Of a stretch of 64,000 nucleotides of DNA, positions 45,546 to 54,374 are shown in pieces. The translations under genes and the position numbers were made by a program. The notes under the pieces are model-generated. The model had not been told where the DNA came from and did not search any database. It was given only the letters and a program-made list of their open reading frames with translations. This stretch comes from Roseimaritima ulvae (lineage in GTDB: Bacteria; Planctomycetota; Planctomycetia; Pirellulales; Pirellulaceae). Numbering within the stretch: the stretch's first letter is position 1; the number at the start of each line of letters is the position of its first letter. The stretch lies in assembly GCF_008065135.1 (NCBI RefSeq), contig NZ_CP042914.1:186001-250000 (forward strand), given 5' to 3'.

Positions 45546-45695
45546 GTTCGCTCCGCGAACATAACGCTCAAACGATTTGATAGGGAAATCAACGGGTGGT
45601 AGTATAATCGCTTGTGGGCAGTGTTGGTTGTTTCGTTGCGTTCGCGGAGCGAACGACGACCTTCGACAACTTTGCGTTGCGTTCGCGGAGCGAAC
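45546..45695. repeat. Three family-1 REP palindromes upstream of RAYT
   Basis: GTTCGC-TCC-GCGAAC at 45546-45560, and in opposite orientation GTTCGC-GGA-GCGAAC at 45640-45654 and 45681-45695. The last two are each followed by GACGACCTT. They flank the 5' side of the RAYT gene, matching the pair on its 3' side. Confidence 0.8.
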
Positions 45696-45723
45696 GACGA
45701 CCTTGGGGACCTTGGGGCTGGTT

Positions 45724-46374
45724 ATGTTGGGCGAGTTGTTTGATCCGCGGGCGGATGTGTTTGTTCATGATCGACTTCGGCCGCATTGGTCTCAGGCGGG
45801 GTCAATCGTCTTTGTCACCGCTCGCACGGTGGATTCCATTCCCAAAGAAGTCTTGCAGCGGTGGGACCGGGAAAAGAACGATTGGCTCGATCGACGCGGA
45901 TTGCTTGAGGGACGGCATTGGTCGGATGTCATCGACTCACTTCAGGACTCCCAGCGAATCGCTTTCAACCGTGAGTTCGATCGGACTCGCGAAGATTTTC
46001 TGGATACCTGTTACGGTCGCTGTTTGCTGAAACGTCCGGAGCTGGCGGAGATCGTGGCCGATGCTCTGATGCATTTTGATGGAGAACGGTATCAGATGGG
46101 CGACTTCGTCGTGATGCCTAACCACTTTCATTTGCTCGCCGCCTTCGCGAGTAAGACGGCGATGGAAGAGCAGTTCGATTCGTGGACGCATTATTCCGCG
46201 TTTCGTATCCACCAAGCGATCGGAGAAAAGGGCAAGTTCTGGCAGCCGGAGCCGTTCGATCACCTGGTTCGTAGCCTTGATCAATATGAATATCTGCGAC
46301 GGTATATAGCTGACAATCCAAGGAAAGCAGGACTCAGGCCGGGGGAGTATTTTTATCGAAGGTATGAGGAGTAA
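45724..46374 (+). CDS. RAYT (REP-associated tyrosine transposase, Y1 family)
   Basis: 216 residues from the ATG at 45724; earlier in-frame codons lie within REP sequence. The HUH metal motif appears as MPNHFHLL, preceded by FDGERYQMGDFVV, and the catalytic tyrosine region as YEYLRRYIADNPRKAGL, the typical end of Y1/RAYT enzymes. These enzymes nick single-stranded REP hairpins. The gene is bounded by five REP palindromes of the same family (45546-45695 and 46383-46440), so it is probably the enzyme responsible for the family-1 REPs elsewhere in the window. Confidence 0.88.
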   Translation: MLGELFDPRADVFVHDRLRPHWSQAGSIVFVTARTVDSIPKEVLQRWDREKNDWLDRRGLLEGRHWSDVIDSLQDSQRIAFNREFDRTREDFLDTCYGRCLLKRPELAEIVADALMHFDGERYQMGDFVVMPNHFHLLAAFASKTAMEEQFDSWTHYSAFRIHQAIGEKGKFWQPEPFDHLVRSLDQYEYLRRYIADNPRKAGLRPGEYFYRRYEE

Positions 46375-47301
46375 TGGTCGCTGTTCGCTCCGCGAACATG
46401 GCGGAGGGGATTTGCCTTGCGTTGCGTTCGCGGAGCGAACGACGACCTTCGACGACCATGGTTTGCCCGGGTAGAGGCGGTGGATGGGGATGGTGAGGTT
46501 GCAGCGTTGTGCTTCTCGGTCGATCGCTTCGTCGATTTGTTGGTCGGAGTAGCGCGAGGAGAAATGACCTAGGACCAACGTGCCGATGTTGCTGGCCGCG
46601 ACCATCTCGATCACCGCGTCTAAGGAACTGTGTTTGTTACGATGCGTGTTCTCCGGAGCGAGCTCTTCGCGGGAAAGAAAAGTCGCTTCGTGGATCAGTA
46701 TCTTGGCGTCGTTGTAGCGGCCGTCGGTTTCGATCGGTGTGTCGCCCGAATAAATCAGCTCGGTCGTGCACGACTCGTCGGTGATCGCATCGTCGCCGCG
46801 TTGCCTGCGGAGCGCTGCGATTTCTTTGCCCGGTCGACCTAACAGCTCGGGCTTCAGTTTTCGGCTGATCGATTCGACGACGTACGAAAGGCTTTTGATC
46901 TGCTGGCCGTCGGTGGGAACGTGTCGGTTTTCGATTCCATGAATCACCAAGTCGTCGCGAATGGCTACGCGTGTCTCGGGCGTTATCGGGATCCACTGAG
47001 TGCCTGCGATGTGCGGATCGAACTTGGCCGCAAAATCCGCCAGTGCCGGGAACGATCCCGAGTCGCGAGGGTAGTAGATCCGCAGGTCCGGTCGACCGTT
47101 GAGCTGCTGGAATTGCAACAAGCCCGTCAGATGGTCGCGATCGGCGTGCGAGATAAACACGTGCTTGACCTTGCGGGCTTTCTGCATCAGCGTCGCAGTG
47201 ACTCCGTCGCCACAATCAAACAGCACTCCGTACTGGTCGATGAAATACCACGTCGAAAACAAGGCGGTCGAATAGCCGGTGATCGTGATTGGTGAGGACA
47301 T
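45937..47301 (-). CDS. RNase Z-like metallo-beta-lactamase protein with REP-altered 3' end
   Basis: 454 codons, but only about 1-283 look native. Metallo-beta-lactamase features are FIDQYGVLFDCGDG, SHADRDHLTG (an HxDxDH variant of the usual HxHxDH), YSGDTP, HEATF and LGHFSSRY. After HRLYPGKPWSS the frame enters a REP pair, translated KVVVRSANATQGK, then reads antisense through the RAYT gene to 45937. Normal RNase Z proteins are about 300 residues, so the last 170 are almost certainly an insertion artefact. Whether the protein stays functional is unknown. Confidence 0.75.
   Translation of the reverse strand: MSSPITITGYSTALFSTWYFIDQYGVLFDCGDGVTATLMQKARKVKHVFISHADRDHLTGLLQFQQLNGRPDLRIYYPRDSGSFPALADFAAKFDPHIAGTQWIPITPETRVAIRDDLVIHGIENRHVPTDGQQIKSLSYVVESISRKLKPELLGRPGKEIAALRRQRGDDAITDESCTTELIYSGDTPIETDGRYNDAKILIHEATFLSREELAPENTHRNKHSSLDAVIEMVAASNIGTLVLGHFSSRYSDQQIDEAIDREAQRCNLTIPIHRLYPGKPWSSKVVVRSANATQGKSPPPCSRSEQRPLLLIPSIKILPRPESCFPWIVSYIPSQIFILIKATNQVIERLRLPELALFSDRLVDTKRGIMRPRIELLFHRRLTREGGEQMKVVRHHDEVAHLIPFSIKMHQSIGHDLRQLRTFQQTATVTGIQKIFASPIELTVESDSLGVLK
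46383..46440. repeat. REP pair downstream of RAYT, inside RNase Z-like 3' end
   Basis: GTTCGC-TCC-GCGAAC at 46383-46397 and GTTCGC-GGA-GCGAAC at 46426-46440. Same family and pairing as upstream of RAYT. Confidence 0.8.
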
Positions 47302-47349
47302 CGGGAAACGCTGTGTGGAGGTGGAAGTGAGGCAACGGGGTTGTCCTTT

Positions 47350-47411
47350 GTAGCATGGGGCCCCGGCCCGTGTGAGGGTGTTTTCTCACACGGGCCGGGG
47401 GCCCATGCTAC
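47350..47411. terminator. Long perfect hairpin between cobC and the RNase Z-like gene
   Basis: A 27-bp stem with one mismatch: 47350-47376 (starting GTAGCATGGGG) pairs with 47385-47411 (ending CCCATGCTAC), loop of 8 nt. It is just past the end of the cob operon on the minus strand and may end its transcript, although no clear U-run follows. Confidence 0.5.
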
Positions 47412-47425
47412 GTTTGATGCTACTT

Positions 47426-47449
47426 CCAAAGTCTGGCGACTTCGGCTAC
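47426..47449. repeat. Family-2 palindrome supplying the cobC stop
   Basis: On the minus strand GTAGCC-GAAGT-CGCCAG-ACTTT-GG; its first TAG is the cobC stop codon. Identical to the copy at 5110-5133. Confidence 0.7.
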
Positions 47450-48072
47450 GTGGCGGCCGACGGATTCACACGTTGTATGTGGTTGCCGTGAATGTGTAGC
47501 GATTCCAAGTTGCTGATCGTCCAGGGTTGCCAGTCGCGGGCGTGGAGGCCGCGTAGGTGGCCGGCCAGGGCGGCGATCGGTCCGCTGTGGCTGATCGTGA
47601 TCACCGGACCGGTCGAGCGGTGCTGCGGTAGGCACTCGTCGTACCACTGCACGATCCGTTGTTGCATTTCCGACGTCGTCTCGCCTCCGGGCGGTCGATA
47701 CGTGTCGGGGGCTTCGATCAGCCCGATGAAGTTGTCCGAGTCGCTGGCGTAGGCTTCGTCCCAGGAGCGTCCTTGCCATTGTCCGTAGTTGCGCTCTCGC
47801 AGTCGTGCTTCGGCGATGATCGGTACTCGCCCCGTGCAGGCTTCGGTCAGCATCGTGGCAAGCGTCCGCGTCCGCTGCAGATCGCTGTGGTAGATCGCGG
47901 CGGGGCGAATGCGGGCGGCTAACTGGTTCGCCAAAGTTTGCGATGCGGCCAGCCCGGCGACGCTGAGCGGCACGTCCATCGCTCCGTAGCAAATCGTCTT
48001 CCATTTCGGCTCGACTTCGCCGTGACGAATTATCACCACATCCGCTTGCTCGCTCATCGGGCAATCATTCAT
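47446..48072 (-). CDS. cobC: CobC, alpha-ribazole phosphatase
   Basis: 208 residues from the ATG at 48072, overlapping the cobS stop (ATGA). The histidine-phosphatase signature is VVIIRHGEVE, with second histidine in ISHSGPIAAL and YHSDLQRTRTLA between. In corrinoid assembly it dephosphorylates alpha-ribazole phosphate or adenosylcobalamin phosphate. Last gene of the operon. Its TAG stop (47446-47448) lies within a family-2 palindrome (47426-47449). Confidence 0.82.
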   Translation of the reverse strand: MNDCPMSEQADVVIIRHGEVEPKWKTICYGAMDVPLSVAGLAASQTLANQLAARIRPAAIYHSDLQRTRTLATMLTEACTGRVPIIAEARLRERNYGQWQGRSWDEAYASDSDNFIGLIEAPDTYRPPGGETTSEMQQRIVQWYDECLPQHRSTGPVITISHSGPIAALAGHLRGLHARDWQPWTISNLESLHIHGNHIQRVNPSAAT

Positions 48073-48872
48073 CGGGCGGACGCTCCGATCAGGATCACCA
48101 GTTGCACCAGAAACGCGGAGCATCCCAGCAGGTCACCCGTTGTGCCGCCCACTCGCTTGAGAATTTTGTGGCGGAACCAGACGAGTACCAGCGTCGCGGC
48201 GGCCAGCGAGACGATGGCCAGCAGCGGTGCGAAGAGTAGCCAACCGATCCACAGCGGCAGGGAGAGCAACGCAGCGATCAGCAAGGTCGCGCCGGTTTGC
48301 ATCCCCGAGATATCTTTGGCGTGTGAATCGCGGTTTTCGATTGGAGCGGTGAAAACCATCATGGCCACGATCGCTATTCGCCCCCACGCGGCGGCGGCGG
48401 TGATGGCAAGCAATGGCCAAACAATGCCGTCGGTGACCAGTGAAGCCATCGCGGCCGCTCGCCCGCCCACGCCGACCACCAGGGCGACCGTGCCATAGGT
48501 TCCCAGTCGGCTGTCTTTCATGATTTTTAACACTTGTGCTCGCGTCCAACCTCCGCCCAAGGCATCGCAGGTATCGGCGAAGGCGTCTTCATGAAACGCC
48601 CCGGTCCACAAAGCTTCGCATCCCAAGGCAACGATCGCCGCGACCAACGGGGGCAAGCCGATCAGCGAAGCGACGACAAACACGCCTGCGGTTGCCAAGC
48701 CCACCAGCCCACCGACCAGCGGAAACAGCACCACCGACCGACGCAGCGTTGCCGCATAAGCCGCGGCCGATGTTTCGGACGAGCTGGGAACCGGCAGCCG
48801 AGTCAGGAACTGGACGGCGGCCAAAAAGCATCGCCTCCAGTTCGGTGGAGCTTCGTGGTCGGGAGTCACCAT
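48069..48872 (-). CDS. cobS: CobS, adenosylcobinamide-GDP ribazoletransferase
   Basis: 267 residues, integral membrane protein with about six hydrophobic segments. The family motif GAFHEDAFADTCDALGGGWT, followed by KIMKDSRLGTYG, is clear. It joins adenosylcobinamide-GDP with alpha-ribazole (phosphate), the last ring-attachment step. It overlaps cobT by 7 bp and cobC by 4 bp. This is the bacterial ribazoletransferase, not the cobaltochelatase subunit that shares the name. Confidence 0.92.
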   Translation of the reverse strand: MVTPDHEAPPNWRRCFLAAVQFLTRLPVPSSSETSAAAYAATLRRSVVLFPLVGGLVGLATAGVFVVASLIGLPPLVAAIVALGCEALWTGAFHEDAFADTCDALGGGWTRAQVLKIMKDSRLGTYGTVALVVGVGGRAAAMASLVTDGIVWPLLAITAAAAWGRIAIVAMMVFTAPIENRDSHAKDISGMQTGATLLIAALLSLPLWIGWLLFAPLLAIVSLAAATLVLVWFRHKILKRVGGTTGDLLGCSAFLVQLVILIGASAR

Positions 48873-49888
48873 GCCAATTCGTCCAGGGTGCCCATGTCGC
48901 GGATCATCGCCGCGGCCAGGTCCAGCATCGGCAAGGCGGCCAACGCTCCGGTCGCTTCGCCCAATCGCATCTGCAAATCCAACACGGGGGTGAGTCCCAG
49001 TTTGGCCAGGGCGACGACGTGTCCCGGTTCGGTGGAACGATGGCCGGCGATCATGGACTTGCTGGTTTCCGGCACGATCGCGTCGGCGACCAACGCGGCC
49101 GACGTGGCGATCAGGCCGTCGACCAATACCGTCGCCCCACGCTTGGCGCCTTCCGCAAAAAAGCCTGCCAGAGCGACGATTTCCAGGCCGCCGACCTGGC
49201 AGGCGATCCGTTTAGCGTCAGACAGTTTGAGCGTTTCAGTGCGACGAATGGCGGCATCCACCACGGCTCGTTTACGTTCCAGTTGTTCGTCGTCGATGCC
49301 GGCACCGCGGCCCACCAGAAGGTTGCGATCGCACTTGCAAAACAAGCCGATCAGGCAGCTGGCCGAAGTGGTGTTGCCGATGCCCATCTCGCCGCCGATC
49401 AATAACCGCTTTCCGGCTTCACAAGCCATCGCGGCACGTTGGACGCCGACTTGCCAGGCGTGGTCAAAGTCGGCTACATCCAAAGCCGCTTCGTGCAGCA
49501 GGTTGCCGCTGCCCCGTCGTTCCGCTGCGTCGATGTAGGTGTCGCCGCAGGGTGGCAGGGGACGCAGCAGCCCGACGTCGACGACTTCGTAGTCACAGCC
49601 CAGTGACTGGGCGAACACGCCGCTGGCCGTACGTCCGGTTTGCATCACGCGGACCACCGCTGCGGTGACGGCGCTGGGCCAAGCCGTGACGCCTTCGGCG
49701 GTGACGCCATGGTCCGCCGCAAACACGGTGACCTGACGGGGCCGCGTTTGCGGAGCGAGGGTTTGTTGGATCAGGCACAACCGCTGAGCGACCGCTTCCA
49801 GCTGGCCGAGGCTTCCTGGCGGTTTGCAGAGGTTGTCCAGCCGCGCTTGCACGCGAGCGGTATCGATGGATTGGCAGGAGTTAGGCAT
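48866..49888 (-). CDS. cobT: CobT, nicotinate-nucleotide-DMB phosphoribosyltransferase
   Basis: 340 residues. Recognisable stretches are DNLCKPPGSLGQLEAVAQRL near the start, TVFAADHGVTAEGV, GEMGIGNTTSAS and RLGEATGA near the end, all typical of CobT/CobU-type DMB phosphoribosyltransferase. It activates 5,6-dimethylbenzimidazole, which the BluB part of the fusion upstream would supply. The gene starts 7 bp from the CobN-like stop. Confidence 0.93.
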   Translation of the reverse strand: MPNSCQSIDTARVQARLDNLCKPPGSLGQLEAVAQRLCLIQQTLAPQTRPRQVTVFAADHGVTAEGVTAWPSAVTAAVVRVMQTGRTASGVFAQSLGCDYEVVDVGLLRPLPPCGDTYIDAAERRGSGNLLHEAALDVADFDHAWQVGVQRAAMACEAGKRLLIGGEMGIGNTTSASCLIGLFCKCDRNLLVGRGAGIDDEQLERKRAVVDAAIRRTETLKLSDAKRIACQVGGLEIVALAGFFAEGAKRGATVLVDGLIATSAALVADAIVPETSKSMIAGHRSTEPGHVVALAKLGLTPVLDLQMRLGEATGALAALPMLDLAAAMIRDMGTLDELAW

Positions 49889-49894
49889 CAGGTA

Positions 49895-52800
49895 TCAATC
49901 CGGGGATTTTAGGCGTCGATGTTGGAACCAGCCGCCCAGCAATAGCAGCACGAGAATGCTGCCGAGCGCCATGGCGATGCGAAACGATTGTGACCAGTTT
50001 TCTTGAGGAGCCATGGTCACGGCGTCTTGCTGGACGGCTTGCAGCTCCATTCCGCGAACACGTTCCGATGCGGCGTCGGATTCCGCGTGGGCGTCGGAAT
50101 TTGACGCGGAATCGTCTGGCATGGAAGCGACGCTTGGATCGGCCGCCAGGTCGGCTTTGGCTGCCGGTTGGCTGGTTGGCTGGCGGTTCTGCTGGGCGGA
50201 AACGAATTGGCTGACCAGTCGGTTGCTTTCAATCAACTCGCTGCCCTGCTTGGCGGCTTGGTAAGCGGTAAACAAATCTTGCCGCGTGGCTTCATCGGGA
50301 TGCCAATAATCCAGGCGTACGGCGTCGAGCATCTTTTCCAGGATCTGCGCCAGAGCGGCTTGGTTGTCCTGCTGCAGCCAGTCCTTGGCGCCCAGTTCGT
50401 ATTCGTCGCGAACGTACACGTCCATCATCGATTGCCACTGGTCTTCGCGTACGGTTTCGGGAGCGGTGACCTGCCAGCCCCAAAGGAACTGGGTGGCTTT
50501 CAGGACCTGCAGCGTGCCGCTGTAACCTTCGGCTTGCTGCGCTTGGATCCACTGTGGGTGCAGGTAGCGGGTTTGCAGCTCTTTGGCGACCGAGCTGCCG
50601 GCGGAATCGATGATGACTTCGTTTTCGTCTCGCAGGTTTTGCACGAACAGCTCGGGCGTTCGTCCCGAAGCGGATCGGGCGGCCAGGGAGAACCCGCCCA
50701 GGTAAGCGAACGCATCGTCACTGGTCAGCACGCCGTAGGTATTGGACGAACGCGACAGAAACGCCGCATCGACGCCGGCCAATTGTTTGCGGAACAGTTC
50801 GCCTGCAGCCACCCCGTCCAAGTCCTTGCCGTACGCATAACCCATCCGCTGGGTGAACAGATCAGCCATCGCGGCGTCGCCACCGCCGTTGGTTTGTGAA
50901 TCCCACAGCTCGCTGGCGTACACGGCGTTGTTTAATCCAGTGCCATAGCCGCCCGGTTGGTTGGAAAACACGCGAGCCGTCGCGTGACGCTGGGCGAGCT
51001 GCGGGGAGGTACCGGCTGCGATCAATTCCTCTCGCAACGCCGCCGAGTGCTGGGCAACCAAGTTATCCGGTTCATCCAGCTCCGCCACTTCGCGGACCGC
51101 TTCGTCGATCCAGTGCATCAGTTGTGGAAACTGATCGCGGTAGGAACCGGTGACGCTGAGCAACACGTCCAGACGCGCCCGGCCCAATTCGGCTCGCGGG
51201 ACGACTTCGATGCCCGTCATACGACCGGCGGAGTTCCATTGCGGTCGTACGCCCAGGGCGTGCAGCACTTGCGATTCCATCACACCATGATGCCGCATGG
51301 TTTCACCAGCCCACATGGTAAAGCCGATCTGCTGAGGCGACTGACCGTCGTGTTGCTGTTGGTAGGATCGGATCCATTCATCCAGCACGCCGACGCCGAT
51401 CTGCCAAGCTTGCTGCGTGGGGACTCGCGTTGGGTCGAACCCGTACAGGTTGCGGCCGGTCGGTAGGCTTTCCGGATTGCGGACGGGATCGCCACCGTAG
51501 CTGGACGGAACATGTTTGCCATCCAGGGCGGCGAGCAGCGATTGGAGTTCGGTGTTTTCCGACAGGGCTTGATCGAGTTGTTGAGCTCGCTGGGCCAGCG
51601 CGAGCAAACGCTTCGGATCCAGTTGTTTGTCGCTGGCACGGTTGGGCACAGAGGTTTGTTTGCCGGAATCCAGGGCGTCGATTTTTCGCAGATCCAGCTG
51701 GCTGGCCGCTTCCGCGTTGGTGAGTGCCAGTCTAAGCCAGCGAGCCGGACGTGAGTTGATGACCTTTTCGGCATCCAGCAAAAAGACTTCGTCGATGTCT
51801 TCGCCCAAAGCGTCGATCAGCGGTTTACGCAGCATTTGCATCACCATTCCGAACCGACGCTGCGGGCTGGGGACGTCACCCAGCACGGCTAGGCCTTGGG
51901 GCTGAGCCGTTTGGGCGATGTCGTCGAGAAAGGGATGCAGGCGTTCCATGAAGCCGTGGAAGTCGTCGGCGATGGCTTGCGGGGTCCAGCCCAGATCGCG
52001 ATCCAGACCGTGCTCCACGAACGATGCAATCAGTTGTTTTTCCATTTCGGCGCGAACCGGTCCATCGGCGATGGTTTCCCAGTCATGCATCAGGTCGTGC
52101 ATGGCGTGCAGTCCGGGGCGGAAGCCGGCGGGTGTAAACATCGGCGTCAGGTGACTGATCATCGTCGCTCGGCCCCGTCGCTTGGCCGTTGTGGCTTCGC
52201 CCAGGTTATCCATGATGTAAGGATAAATGTTGGGCAGTGCGCCGATCCCCAGCATCGGGTCGTCATCGACGGACAACGCACGCTGCTTGCCCGGCGCCCA
52301 TTCCAACGTGCCGTGGGTGCCGAAGTGGACCACCGCGTGCGCCTGCCATTGTTCCCGCAAGTACAGATAGGTAGCCAGATAGGTATGGCTGAGTGGCACG
52401 GTGGATTTGTGGCCGATGCGTTTCTTGCGCAGTTCGTCGCCGGTTGCCGTGGTGAGCTCGTGCCGCAGCGGTTGCGGGATCACTTGCACGTTGCCAAGCC
52501 GCACGCTGGGAATCACGAACCCGGCTTCTCGGTTCGCACCGCCCTGCCCCGCCATGTCGGCCGGCGGCCCCCAGTAGTCTTCGATTCGCTGTTGGGTTTC
52601 GGTGGGCAGCGACGCGAACCAGGCTTCGTACTGGCTGAGCGAAATAAAGGCGGCTTGTTCGTCGGCTTGAAAGGCTGCTCGTTGTTGCGGGTCGTAGAGG
52701 GCGCGGAGTGCGGTTTGGACCTGTGCGGTCAATTCGGCTTCGTCGGGAACCGTAGTGGTGTAGCCGGCTTGTTGCATCTGCCGCAGCACGTTGACCAAGC

Positions 52801-54025
52801 TTTTGGGGACGTTCAAGAACGAAGCCCCAAAGTTGTTTTCGCCGGGCGGATAGTTGTAGACCATCATCGCCACGCGTCGTTCGGCGGGCGTGCTCCGCTG
52901 CAAACGGATGATCGACGCGGCTTTGGCGGCCACCGCTTGGATTTGAGGCATGATAGGTTCGAGTCGTCCGTTGGCTTCGTTGCGGGCGTTGATCAGGATC
53001 GGGTCGACCATCCCAGCCAATTCGCTGGATGCGTAGTAATACGAGATATCGGCTAGCGACAGGCCATCCTTGCTGGACCGCCATTGCTCGGCGCTGGCGC
53101 CCAGGGCGGGCAGCGTTTGCAGTACGGGCACGCCAACCGCATCCAGTTCGGTTTTGCGCTGTTGAGGCCGGAAGACCAGGGCGGCGTTGATGGTCAGGTC
53201 GACGGCGGGAGTGAGGTTTTCATCGTCCTCGAAGCAGGTAAGTTGCGTGAACCGCTGGGCGTTGCTGCGGGGACCATAAAAGGCGTAGGCGTTAATCTGT
53301 TGGTCAGCCAGCGCAGCGATCAACGCGTCCAGCCACTGCGTATCGCTTGCGGAGAGCACCGCGGGGTTGATCGCGATGGCGACGCGGGGAAGATGTGAGT
53401 CGGCGAATTGGTCGATCGCGGTTTGCAGATCCGTTTCGATCTCCGGCCAGTCCGGGTGATACAAACCCTGCTCGGGAAAGTCCACGGCGCCGGGCAGATC
53501 GGCGTCCGTCTGCGAAGCGAATGCAGCGATTAACAGTTGCATGTTCTGTTTGCCGCCAAAGCGATAGTAGCGACGCACGGTGGCCGCCCAGGCCGCGGGC
53601 ACGCCACGGTCCGCAGGCAGCTCGCCGGCGGTCAGCGAGTCCCCACGGCGAACCGATTGCCGGTCGCCGATCAAGACGTACGGGACTTCGCTGTCGCCGA
53701 GTTTGGCGGCCGCTTTGTCCAAAAACCCATCCACCACGCTGGCGTGCGGCAGGTCGACCAGCACCAAGTCGGCTCGGTCGATCGCCGTATTGATCTGCTG
53801 GGCCGATGCGGAATCGACGGCCACGAATTGCAGGTTATTCTCGGCGTCCTCGGCAGCTTGACGCAGAGTGGAAACGTACGCCGGTGCGATCAGGTACGTG
53901 TGCAGTACCAACACAGATCGCTCGGGCGGAGCTTCTTGAGCGTGCAAAGCTGTGGGGTGCGGGCGAGCCACCGTCCACAGACACAAGCTGAGCAGCGCAA
54001 CGGTGCGGAGAGTTGTATGGGTCAT
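49895..54025 (-). CDS. Exported, membrane-anchored CobN/BchH/HmuS-like chelatase
   Basis: 1376 residues, about 100-150 longer than CobN. Residues 1-30 form a Sec signal peptide (MTHTTLRTVALLSLCLWTVA). The CobN/BchH domain follows, with VVHFGTHGTLEWAPGKQRAL, IYPYIMDNLGEATTAKRRGR, VFLLDAEKV and FSNQPGGYGTGLNNAVYASE. A Ser/Ala/Asp-rich linker (about 1285-1335) leads to one transmembrane helix (FRIAMALGSILVLLLLGGWF) and a short basic tail. The catalytic body should therefore lie outside the cytoplasm, unlike biosynthetic CobN. It overlaps the DUF2149 gene by 4 bp, next to an ExbB-like gene. The arrangement resembles HmuS-type haem-uptake clusters of Bacteroidetes. Confidence 0.85.
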   Translation of the reverse strand: MTHTTLRTVALLSLCLWTVARPHPTALHAQEAPPERSVLVLHTYLIAPAYVSTLRQAAEDAENNLQFVAVDSASAQQINTAIDRADLVLVDLPHASVVDGFLDKAAAKLGDSEVPYVLIGDRQSVRRGDSLTAGELPADRGVPAAWAATVRRYYRFGGKQNMQLLIAAFASQTDADLPGAVDFPEQGLYHPDWPEIETDLQTAIDQFADSHLPRVAIAINPAVLSASDTQWLDALIAALADQQINAYAFYGPRSNAQRFTQLTCFEDDENLTPAVDLTINAALVFRPQQRKTELDAVGVPVLQTLPALGASAEQWRSSKDGLSLADISYYYASSELAGMVDPILINARNEANGRLEPIMPQIQAVAAKAASIIRLQRSTPAERRVAMMVYNYPPGENNFGASFLNVPKSLVNVLRQMQQAGYTTTVPDEAELTAQVQTALRALYDPQQRAAFQADEQAAFISLSQYEAWFASLPTETQQRIEDYWGPPADMAGQGGANREAGFVIPSVRLGNVQVIPQPLRHELTTATGDELRKKRIGHKSTVPLSHTYLATYLYLREQWQAHAVVHFGTHGTLEWAPGKQRALSVDDDPMLGIGALPNIYPYIMDNLGEATTAKRRGRATMISHLTPMFTPAGFRPGLHAMHDLMHDWETIADGPVRAEMEKQLIASFVEHGLDRDLGWTPQAIADDFHGFMERLHPFLDDIAQTAQPQGLAVLGDVPSPQRRFGMVMQMLRKPLIDALGEDIDEVFLLDAEKVINSRPARWLRLALTNAEAASQLDLRKIDALDSGKQTSVPNRASDKQLDPKRLLALAQRAQQLDQALSENTELQSLLAALDGKHVPSSYGGDPVRNPESLPTGRNLYGFDPTRVPTQQAWQIGVGVLDEWIRSYQQQHDGQSPQQIGFTMWAGETMRHHGVMESQVLHALGVRPQWNSAGRMTGIEVVPRAELGRARLDVLLSVTGSYRDQFPQLMHWIDEAVREVAELDEPDNLVAQHSAALREELIAAGTSPQLAQRHATARVFSNQPGGYGTGLNNAVYASELWDSQTNGGGDAAMADLFTQRMGYAYGKDLDGVAAGELFRKQLAGVDAAFLSRSSNTYGVLTSDDAFAYLGGFSLAARSASGRTPELFVQNLRDENEVIIDSAGSSVAKELQTRYLHPQWIQAQQAEGYSGTLQVLKATQFLWGWQVTAPETVREDQWQSMMDVYVRDEYELGAKDWLQQDNQAALAQILEKMLDAVRLDYWHPDEATRQDLFTAYQAAKQGSELIESNRLVSQFVSAQQNRQPTSQPAAKADLAADPSVASMPDDSASNSDAHAESDAASERVRGMELQAVQQDAVTMAPQENWSQSFRIAMALGSILVLLLLGGWFQHRRLKSPD

Positions 54026-54372
54026 GGTTGCGAGCTTTCTTCAGCGGTGTCGATGTCGTGGGGGACGTAAACCATGGAACCATCCTGCATGCGGTAGGCG
54101 GTTCCGGCTTTCATACCGTTGCCTTCGGTGGAGGAACCGGTGGCTTGGAAGCGGGTCAGTTTTTCGCCGCGTTTAATCAGGATCTCCATCGTCGGACGAC
54201 CGGCATCGCGGAGTACCGTAAAGTCTTCGTCGGCCAGTTGAGCCAATGGGTGGCTGGCCACCGCCACCATCAGCATCACCATGGCGACCAGAAAAACGTC
54301 GACCAAATTGACCGACGACAGGATCGGATCGCTATCGTCCTCGTCGAGGATTCGAAGTTTGCGTGAAGCCAT
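54022..54372 (-). CDS. DUF2149 protein, ExbD/TolR-like
   Basis: 116 residues from the ATG at 54372 (MASRKLRILDEDDSDPILSS). A single N-terminal helix (NLVDVFLVAMVMLMVAVA) contains an Asp placed as in ExbD/TolR (pattern xIDVMLVLL), where it carries the proton-relay charge. A soluble extracytoplasmic part follows. DUF2149 proteins regularly accompany ExbB-like and CobN-like genes. It lies 2 bp after the ExbB-like stop and overlaps the CobN-like start (ATGA), so all three are translated together. Confidence 0.8.
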   Translation of the reverse strand: MASRKLRILDEDDSDPILSSVNLVDVFLVAMVMLMVAVASHPLAQLADEDFTVLRDAGRPTMEILIKRGEKLTRFQATGSSTEGNGMKAGTAYRMQDGSMVYVPHDIDTAEESSQP

Positions 54373-54374
54373 GG

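Noticed and set aside
45577-45723. N-terminal extension of RAYT
   Set aside because: It translates REP palindromes; the ATG at 45724 gives the normal enzyme start.
51896-53056. 386-codon plus-strand frame opposite the CobN-like gene
   Set aside because: Antisense of a conserved gene in high-GC sequence; no signature of its own.
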